Of a stretch of 64,000 nt of DNA, positions 52,301 through 62,330 are shown one piece after another. Every line of letters begins with the position of its first letter. Within the stretch, counting starts at the first letter, position 1. The DNA is taken from the NCBI GenBank assembly GCA_016806645.1, contig JACSYO010001636.1:1472001-1536000 (forward strand). The letters are read 5' to 3'. Below the pieces are notes generated by a model, which ran no database searches, had not been told where the DNA came from, and saw only the letters and a list, made by a program, of their open reading frames with translations. Both the position numbers and the translations under genes were made by a program. This stretch comes from Ophiodon elongatus. Lineage: Eukaryota > Chordata > Actinopteri > Perciformes > Hexagrammidae.

Positions 52301-55300
52301 TTTCCTGAGTCGATGAGAGGTTCTGGGACAGAGGATGTCAGTGTGTACAGATTGTAGAGCCCTTTGAGGCAAATTTGTAATTTGTGATTTTGGGCTATAC
52401 AAAAATGAATTGAATTGAATTGAATTGGGGCTGCACGGTGGTGTAGTGGCTAGCACTGTCACCTCACAGCAAGAGGGGTTTGGGTTCGTCTCCCGGTCTG
52501 GGCGGTCCTTCTGTGTGGAGTTTGCATGTTCTCCCCGTGGCAGCGTGGGTTCCCTCCGGGTTCTCCGGCTTCCTCCCACAGTCCAAAGACATGCAGCTCA
52601 GGTTAATTGGACTCTAAATTCCCCGTAGGTGTGAATGGGGGCGTGAATGGTTGTCTGTCTCTATATGTCTGCCCTGCGATGAACTGGCGACCTGTCCAGG
52701 GTGTACCCTGCCTTCGCCCGATGTTAGCTGGGATCAACTCCAGCGCCCCGCGACCCTAAAAAGGATAAGCGGTTCGGATAATGGATGGAATGGATGAATT
52801 GAATTGATTATAATCTAATCATAAGAATTTGCAGACAATAGTTTATGAAACTCAGTGTGACCTAGAAGTGTTGACTTGATAGTGTTTTAAAATTGTAATG
52901 TTGATTGAAAAGATGATAATTAAAAACATGACTCAGACTGAGAGAGAGCTTGTCCAGTTTAACCTTTTATCAAAGCTTCTGTAACTGAAGTCAGATAAAA
53001 GAATGAGGGCTGAGGCTGCAGTAAACACCAGAGAGAGCAGATTAATACACCACTTTGATCACTTTACATCAATGTAACGCTTGTAGTTTTCCAGCAGGTT
53101 TAACAGATTATTGAAAGTTCAGTAAGGAAGCATTGAAGCTCCTTTCCTTTGCATTTAGAGAATTTGAACAGCTCTTATCATGGAGGCCACTGAGAGACTT
53201 CCGGGTCATTTCACTCAGTTAGGAACCTTCCTAAGCAAAAAGGACTATTCGACCGCAGCACAGAGCTCCTGGTCAGAGCTGGACTATGCTACGCCGTGAT
53301 TGGCCAGTCAACATTAGAGGGGCGGGACTTAGTGAAGATTCAATTGAAAGCGTAATTCCTATCATTAATAACTGTCTCAATAGATTTTCTCGGTTACAAA
53401 CAAAGACGCTGTCCTCCCTCCTAACTAGCCGTCACACCCTGGCAGCTCCATTGAGGTCGACCAACACAAGGTGTTCAGGAGCCACAGTCGGCGCTCCCTG
53501 GCTTCACTGTCAACGCAAGAGCATCCCCAACACCAGAGGAGTTGGTGTCCAATCTGCTGGGACCTGCTCATCTTGTTTCCCCCCAAAGGGAAAGAAGAGG
53601 GGGGAGACTAAAGCTTGTATTATCTAAATATTATCAAATATTTGTTTAAACAAAAGGCGATTTCAGAGCAGCAGAGTGAATGGTTGACAATATGTGTCCG
53701 AAGGATCAAGGATAAAGGATTATCAGGATGAAAACAGGTTAAAAAGATCGACGTTAAAGTGTAAAAGTGATCCACAACGTCACCTGGAGATCCAGATAGA
53801 AGACCTGAAATAAAGGAACAATACTGTTAAAATACATTCAGTTTAAGTGCTAAAGGTAGTTAAAGCTATGCTAACATACTCTGCTAATGTTAGCTCCACA
53901 GGTTTTTAAGGAGAAACGTAACGTTTTAGAAATGTTTATCTCCTTCCAATCATTATTACACAACATTTAACCATGATGAGCTCCAAATCCACTTAACCAG
54001 CCTGAATTCTTTGATTCAGAGTCTTTGGAGGGGCGGGACTTAGTGAAGAGTCAATTGAAAGCTTAATCGCTATCATTAATAACTGCCTCCATCTTTGGTT
54101 TCCAGGATAACCCAGGTTTTCTTGAGTGAGGTATCTGAGCAAACCACCCTTCTTGATTCTGACAGGTGGAGGAACTACACTTGAAAATGGTGAGTTGGGT
54201 GTAATGACTGATGTGGAGGCAGTGGAGCTTCAGAAGGTGGTTCAGTTCTCAGAGAACCAGAGTTATCCTGGGAACCAAACCTGCTCTGTACTCCAGTACA
54301 TTGTTAGCTGTTGCCATTTATAGACTTTGTTTAGGTTTGGTTACTATATGACATGTGAAATTCCAGAAACAACAACATGGACTCTGTGGTCAGGTGATCA
54401 TGTTCAGTCCCTTTGGACCAATCATCATGTAGACAGTCAGCTTACCAGAGACAGTGAGAGAGAGCAGACGGCTCTCAGAGGAGAAGTTATGAGAAAAAAC
54501 ATAGACGTGATAAACACAGCTGTAGCTTCCTCGGTGGGCGGGCTCTGCAGCTGGAAACAGGAAGTGGGCAGAGTGATTGACAGCTGGCTGGGTGTCGTTG
54601 TGTGCTGAGTTGGAGGAGTTGAAGGTGAGTTGGAAGGAGCCTCCTGGGTACTGTGGCTGGATGGAGCAGCAGATGGTGAAGGTGGAGCCCCTGAGCACCT
54701 GAGCCCCCTGCTGCTGGGCCTCGGAGACCCCATCCATGGAGGAGGACACATAGATGATTGGCTGAAGCAGCAGGTCTGTAAACACAGAGAGATGATGAAA
54801 GTTCACATTTACCCTCCGTTGAGCAAGATAGACTCTGAAGAAGGATACAGACAGACAGACAGACAGACATACAGACAGGTGGGTTCTGACAGGTGGAGCT
54901 CAGCAGTCTATGGAGGGTTTAAAGCTTCCAGAAACAAGCCCAACTCTCTAAATTTCAGAATGTCATTGTCCTGGATAACTTTACAGTTCCAGTTCATGAT
55001 GATACTTTACAGTTTCCAGTATGTTCCAAGGAACATACTGGAAACATTGCTGTCAGAGATGATGTCATAGATGATGTCACTGATGGGCTTACCTGAGCAG
55101 GTGAGATCCAGGACGAAGGAAGAGGAATGTGATGTTAAACAATCCCTCAGAGCAGATCCAGACTGAACACAGTCAGGTTTGATCCACCACACAGATCTCT
55201 CTGAGGACTCCTTTCTCCGGCTCATAGAAACAGCAGAGCCACAGTCCAGCTCTCTACAGACAACAACTGCTACCTTCAAGGTCCAGTCATAGTCTTGTAG

Positions 55301-58300
55301 TGGTTTCCAGTCTCCCAGTTTCATCTCCAGTGTTCCTGCACAGCGACTGTCTCCTCCCACCAACCTGACAGGTTCTGAAGAGAAACAAGAGAGTTGTCAG
55401 TAAAATAACAAAGTGAGTTTCAGGAGAACAGAAATGAACCAGATCAAAGCTGCAGCTTCTCTTCTACCTGAGCAGGTGAGTCCAACAGCTTTGCCAGGTG
55501 AGCAGGTGTTTCTATCTGAGCCTGAGCTTCTACAGTCCAGGAGAGCAGACTCATGGCCGCCACACTGGAACTCTTTGGTCCACATTGGAGCCTCAACTTC
55601 TCCATAGAGCACCCCCTGGAGGACTGAAGGAGCCCCACAGCCAAGCTCTCTACACACCACCTCTGCATCCTGCTGGTCAAAGTCATCTTCACACACTGAG
55701 GACCACCACTGGTTAGACTGGTTAGACTTGTTAGACTTCACCTCCAGTCTGCCTGAGCACAGACTATTCCCATTCAGCAGCCTGACAGATTCTGGAGAGA
55801 TGATAGAAGATGAAAGAGAGAGAGATAAAAGATACCAGACACTCAATAAAAATATGTCATGAATCAATAATTCAGAGTCAATTAAAAATTACAATTAGTC
55901 AATTATAATAATAATAACAATCATCAATATCAATAATAATACATAACATGTCATACCATAATACTGGTTCAATACATACAGTACATATGACATAAGTAGG
56001 GTCACAATGGTATAAACTAACAAAACTGGGTCAGACACCAGGTCTAGACCAGTGGTGCCCAACCAGTCCATCTGACTGTGGGTGCGTCCCAAGTCTCTTA
56101 ACTGCATCCCCGTTTCCCTCACTTGCGTCGCTCCATGCATCCCTGGTGGGAGGGACTAAGACGCAAGGAAACCATGCGAGGAGAGAGGAAATGAGGAAAT
56201 ATGTTTTGAGAATAGAGATGTCCTTTCCTCGAAAGCGTCACGTGAAGTGGCGTCTGTTTCTGATGACGGAGGTCAGCGGCCGCTGATCACAGCTGGATCA
56301 GCTGTCAGTCGGCTTTAACAGCTGGAGAGACTTTTAACGGAGTTTGTGTCTGAATACATGATCAGTCTCACGGACAGTTTTTAGCTCACATTCCAATAAC
56401 AATCCACTTAAAATATTAATAAAAATGATCGTATAATATTTTCAGTTCATTCAATGGTGTTAAACTACTACTTATACAAATAAAGACACCGTTATTATCA
56501 CTAAAAGAGTGGAGATGTTTTCTCTCTGTAGTCTGTTACCTGTTTAACAAACTGCATTGTGTATTATACACAGTGTGTGGTATTTATACTGTGTCCTGCT
56601 TATACACGCAGGGCCGATTTCTACTGGCGAAATGCGTTTGTTTTATTTATGAATTATTTGTGTCTGTATGTTTTGCAATTATGGCGATGTTGGTTTGTCT
56701 TGAACACTGGAATTAATTTATTAGGCTCAATGTTTCAGGATAAACTTAAATGATATAACTCATAAAACCCAACACTCAGAAAACAAATCAAATATATAGA
56801 GAGTTTAATCTGTGATCCGTCTTCACTCTGGTATGAAACTCCAGCGATCAGTCCGACCAATCAGATAACTGATCAACAATGAGGGGGCGTGTCGAGCGTT
56901 AAAACACTTCCTGGAAGCCTGGTCTCGTGCTTCCTCGCTCATGGCTCCTCCGAGATGCCTCTTCGATCTTCAGAGCAGAAATAAGAGCTTTGGGACGGCC
57001 GTCAATATGGCGGCGCAGAACAACTTCCGGTTCAAGCGAGGAGCGAGGAGTGAGGAAACGACAATTAAGAGACTTGGGATGCACCCTGTGAGAAACTTAG
57101 TCCCATGAATAGAACCATGAAATGAATGATGTAGTGTTCTCTTGTGCACGCTCCGCTCCGTAACAGTGGAACCACACAGGTGTCCTGTCAAATACAACTC
57201 AACACGATAGTGACAACACAGCAAATAACCATAATAGTAACCATGGTGATATCACACACTCCGCCTCCTCACCTCACCTTCATCTTCATCACCTGCACAT
57301 AAGGATTGTGTAAATTAGCAAAGTGTGTAAATAAAGCCAGTGACAGCTCTCGTACGATTGCTCCATATCCTCATTATCAGGAATAATCATAATGCCATAA
57401 GAAAAACATAATAAATACATAATAAAATTTTGCTAACCTATCAAACTTCCTTTTTTAAAATTATATCCAGGGTGATGGATTCACTGATTGTCTCGATCAT
57501 TTTGGTAGCAGTCAGTCTGATTCCTGTCAACATATAAATACTACGGTGACTCTCGTGATGTGTTATGCTGCACAATGGATACTCTGACACTGTGAGGACT
57601 GTGAGGACTATGAGGACTGAGAGGACTATGAGGACTGAGAGGACTATGAGGACTATGAGGACTGAGAGGACTGTGAGGACTATGAGGACTGAGAGGACTG
57701 TGAGGACTATGAGGACTGAGAGGACTATGAGGACTATGAGGACTGAGAGGACTATGAGGACTATGAGGACTGAGAGGACTGAGAGGACTGTGAGGACTAT
57801 GAGGACTGTGAGGACTGTGAGGACTGAGAGGACTGTGAGGACTCTGAGGACTGTGTACAGTATGCTGAATCTGTCCCTATGGAATACACCATAAATGAAT
57901 AAAGTCACAGGATACATTATTAGGAGATTAGAAGATATTCTGCCACTTGACATCTATGAGGAGTGAGATCAGAACATGAGAAGAGCTTCACTGAGAGCTA
58001 AATAGTATCAGTGTTCCACCTGGACAGCTTTGCTGCTGAGAAAGAGATTCTCTCACTGTACATTTACATTGAGATCATCAAGGGAAACACCTGCATGAAT
58101 GAAGAGTTATGGGACTTACTGATGGAACACAAGTATCTACACCTCAGAAGATGTGCCTTGAACCTGTTGAAGAAACATGTCTCCACTTCAGCAATACCAG
58201 CTGCTGAGCCAGTAGAGTTAAACATGCAAAAAAGTCACGTTTGAAAGCAAACAATGGGGAATCTAATGGTACACCGAATAAGTAAGAGACAGGTGAAGCT

Positions 58301-61300
58301 CATGAAGGGATAGAGCCACCACAGAGTGTTTTATACACAGATTCACAGGATGTAGTTAGGGAGGGACTGGACCAAAACATATGAGTTAGATTGGCACATA
58401 GATGATGTCACTGATGGGCTTACCTGAGCAGGTGAGATCCAGGACGGAGGAAGAGTAAACTGATGATACACAATCCCTCAGAACAGATCCAGAGTGAACA
58501 CAGGGAGAGCTGATCCACCACACAGATCTCTCTGAGGAGTCCTTTCTCCGGCTCATAGAAACAGCAGAGCCACAGTCCAGCTCTCTACAGACAACAGCTG
58601 CTACCTTCAGGGTCCAGTCATAGTCTTGTAGTGGTTTCCAGTCTCCCAGTTTTATCTCCAGCGTTCCTGCACAGCGACTGTCTCCTCCCACCAACCTGAC
58701 AGGTTCTGAAGAGAAACAAGAGAGTTGTCAGTAAAATAACAAAGTGAGTTTCAGGAGAACAGAAATGAACCAGATCAAAGCTGCAGCTTCTCTTCTACCT
58801 GAGCAGGTGAGTCCAACAGCTTTGCCAGGTGAGCAGGTGTTTCTATCTGAGCCTGAGCTTCTACAGTCCAGGAGAGCAGACTCATGGCCGCCACACTGGA
58901 ACTCTTTGGTCCACATTGGAGCCTCAACTTCTCCATAGAGCACCCCCTGGAGGACTGAAGGAGCCCCACAGCCAAGCTCTCTACACACCACCTCTGCATC
59001 CTGCTGGTCAAAGTCATCTTCACACACTGAGGACCACCACTGATTAGACTGGTTAGTCTTCACCTCCAGTCTGCCTGAGCACAGACTATTCCCATTCAGC
59101 AGCCTGACAGATTCTGGAGAGATGATAGAAGATAAAAGAGAGAGACATAAAAGACACAAGACACTCAATAAAAATATATCATAAATCAATAATTCAGATA
59201 GTCAATTATAAAATACAATGAGTCAATTATAATAATAATAATAACAATCATCAATATCAATAATAATACATAACATATCATACCATAATACTGGTTCAAT
59301 ACATACAGTACATATGACATAAGTAGGGTCACAATGGTATAAATGAACATAACTGGGTCAGACACCAGGTCCAGACCAGTGGTGCCCAACCAGTCCATCT
59401 GACTGTGAGAAACTTAGTCCCATTATTAGAACCATGAAAAGAATGATCTAGTATTCTCTTGTGCAAGCTCCGCTCTATAACAGTGGAACCACACAGGTGT
59501 CCTGTCAAATACAACTCAACACGATAGTGACAACACAGCAAATAACCATAATAGTAACCATGGTGATATCACACACTCCGCCTCCTCACCTCACCTTCAT
59601 CTTCATCACCTGCACATAAGGATTGTGTAAATTAGCAAAGTGTGTAAATAAAGCTAGTGACAGCTCTCGTATGATCGCTCCATATCCTCATTATCAGTAA
59701 ATCATAATACCATAAAAAAACATAATAAAAACATAATACAATTTTGTTCACCGATCAGACTTCCTTTTTTAAAATCATATCCAGGGTGATGGATTCTCTG
59801 ATTGTCTCGATCATTTTGGTAGCAGTCAGTCTGATTCCTGTCAACATATAAATGCTACGGTGACTCTCGTGATGTGTTATGCTGCACAATGGATACTCTG
59901 GCACTGTGAGGACTGTGAGGACTATGAGGACTGAGAGGACTGTGAGGACTGTGAGGACTATGAGGACTGAGAGGATTGAGAGGACTGTGAGGACTATGAG
60001 GACTGTGAGGACTGAGAGGACTGTGAGGACTGAGAGGACTGTGAGGACTATGAGGACTATGAGGACTGTGAGGACTGAGAGGACTGTGAGGACTGTGAGG
60101 ACTCTGAGGACTGTGTACAGTATGCTGAAACTGTCCCTGTGGAATAAACCATAAATGAATAAAGTCACAGGATACAATATTAGGAGATTAGTGAAAACTA
60201 TTGACGCTGTGTTCTGCAGTTCTTTAACACTAGTTGACGTGATCTTACAGACGATGATAATTTCATCAGCTGCTCCACAGATGACCACGAGTGTCGGTAG
60301 TTCGATCTCTCCTCTGTGCTGAAGAGAGCAGCCGGAGATTTAATTTGAGGTTTGAGTTTGTTTATATCTTTAACAAATGAAATGTGCATATAGTTGTGGC
60401 TAACTAGTACAAATAACACTGCTGGTTTGAATGTTTATGATGAAGAGGATCTATAAGTGCAAAGTAATGTGTGATATGAAGGGAAATTAAAGATATGAGA
60501 GGCATCATTATTCCTGTAATGATGCATTTAACAGCTTCAGTTCACCACCTCACCATCTGGGTCTTCTAAATGTTCGTACACATGGGTCAGATTTCCTGTA
60601 CAGGTGATCACTTTATCCCCTCACTATTGTTTTTAGAGATCACAACATTCAGACCTTGTTTTGTGCTCCACAACGGTTATAAATGAGACACCAGGACCAG
60701 AGAATTCTATTCTGGGCTCAGTTAGAGGAGAAGGGCTTTGAACACAGAGACCTTCTGCTGCACACAGATGTAAGATGGCTGAGCAGAGGAACAATGTTGT
60801 TGAGATTCAGTGAGACTTTCTGAATCTTTCATGACATGCAGAATATGCACCGCTAGAGGACTACCAGTGGCTTTTTGATTCAGTGCTTCTGGCAGATCTC
60901 CCTTTACAGTTCAACCAAGCTGATTTAGAGCTGCATGATGATGATGAACATGTCATCAACAGGATCAGTGAAGGAAACACCTTTAAAAGATACAAGTGCT
61001 GTCAAGTAGGATTTAACACAGTGAACTTTCCTCACATGTAGACAGAACTGAAACATCAGGGCAAAGACATTCTGCAGCTTGACATCTATGAGGAGCGAGA
61101 TCAGAACATGAGAAGAGCTTCACTGAGAGCTAAATAGTATCAGTGTTCCACCTGGACAGCTCTGCTGCTGAGAAAGAGATTCTCTCACTGTACATTTACA
61201 TTGAGATCACATCAAGGGAAACACCTGCATGAATGAAGAGTTATGGGACTTACTGATGGAACACAAGTATCCACACCTCAGAAGATGTGCCTTGAACCTG

Positions 61301-62269
61301 ATGAAGAAACATGTCTCCACTTCAGCAATACCAGCTGCTGAGCCAGTAGAGTTAAACATGCAAAAAAGTCACGTTTGAAAGCAGACAATGGGGAATCTAA
61401 TGGTACACCGAATAAGTAAGAGACAGGTGAAGCTCATGAATGGATAGAGCCACCACAGAGAGTGTTTTATACACAGATTCACAGGATGTAGTTAGGGAGG
61501 GACTGGACCAAAACATATGAGTTAGATTAGCACATAGATGATGTCACTGATGGGCTTACCTGAGCAGGTGAGATCCAGGATGGAGGAAGAGTAAAGTGAT
61601 ATTACACAACCCCTCAGAGCAGATCCAGAGTGAACACAGTCAGGTTTGATCCTCCACGCAGATCTCTGTGAGGACTCCTCTCTCCATCTCATAGAAACAG
61701 CAGAGCCACAGTCCAGCTCTCTACAGACAACAGCTGCTTCCTTCAGGGTCCATTGAGCGCCATCTACTGGTTTCCAGTCTCCTAGATGTTTCATCTCCTG
61801 TTTTCCTGCACAGCGACTGTCTCCTCCCATCAGCCTGAAAGGTTCTGAACAGAAACAAGAGAGTCGTCAGTCAAGAAATTAATTTAATTCAGAAAATATC
61901 AAACTAAAACTTGACTGCTGATTCTGCTGATTCTGCTGATTCTGCTTCTTTGAATCTTTATTTCTCTTTTCTTTCTCTATTTACCTGTTGATGTGGGATT
62001 TCCTTCAGCCTGGACTCCTGGAGAAATAGACACATATTTGTTGTTTGAAGCAAAGTTAATAGAAATCTATTTTTCTTACATTTTTTTCTAGAATTTATAA
62101 TTGTGCTATTTTATAATTAAATTAATCTCTGAGAATTTTTTTGTTGAGAAATCAACTGTGTAATTTAGAATATTGGCAGCGTGACTGGTCGTCTGGCTAG
62201 CTAGCGACTCCCTCAGGTGTTAGCCTGCTGTCACTCCAGTTTGTTGACATTTTGTGCGTGTGTGCGTGC

Positions 62270-62330
<61 letters not shown>

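Larger units (their letters stand above)
47930..52436 (+). mobile_element. L2-like (CR1/L2 clade) LINE, nearly full-length but inactive
   Basis: The order is a 5' leader, an ORF1 with zinc-binding/coiled-coil/esterase features, an ORF2 remnant with reverse transcriptase, and a 3' UTR ending in ttgggctatacaaaaatgaa and repeated gaatt units. The tail repeats at 9188-9280 and 62447-62699 belong to the same family. The 5' border is approximate. The element is + oriented inside an intron of the - strand receptor. Confidence 0.88.
47331..53261. mobile_element. possible MITE interrupted by LINE insertion
   Basis: ggattcgaatagtcc (near 47334) and ggactattcgaccgcagc (near 53244) could be the two inverted ends of one DNA element whose interior was invaded by the LINE at ~47.93-52.44 kb. 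The right-end sequence departs after ggactattcga, so this pairing is tentative. Confidence 0.3.

Noticed and set aside
52437..52510. tRNA gene suggested by A-box and B-box-like motifs
   Set aside because: The sequence continues as a known high-copy fish repeat and cannot be folded as a complete tRNA by eye, so it is treated as a SINE-like element.
54437..54870. Alternative minus-strand frames (104 and 127 codons) over the Ig exon
   Set aside because: They are other frames of the real Ig exon. They lack the Ig cysteine pattern and do not fit the splice phases.
57441..60288. Long minus-strand frames rich in VLTVLSVLIVL and plus-strand RTMRTERTV frames
   Set aside because: They are translations of the 9-bp minisatellites, open in several frames because the unit length is a multiple of three.
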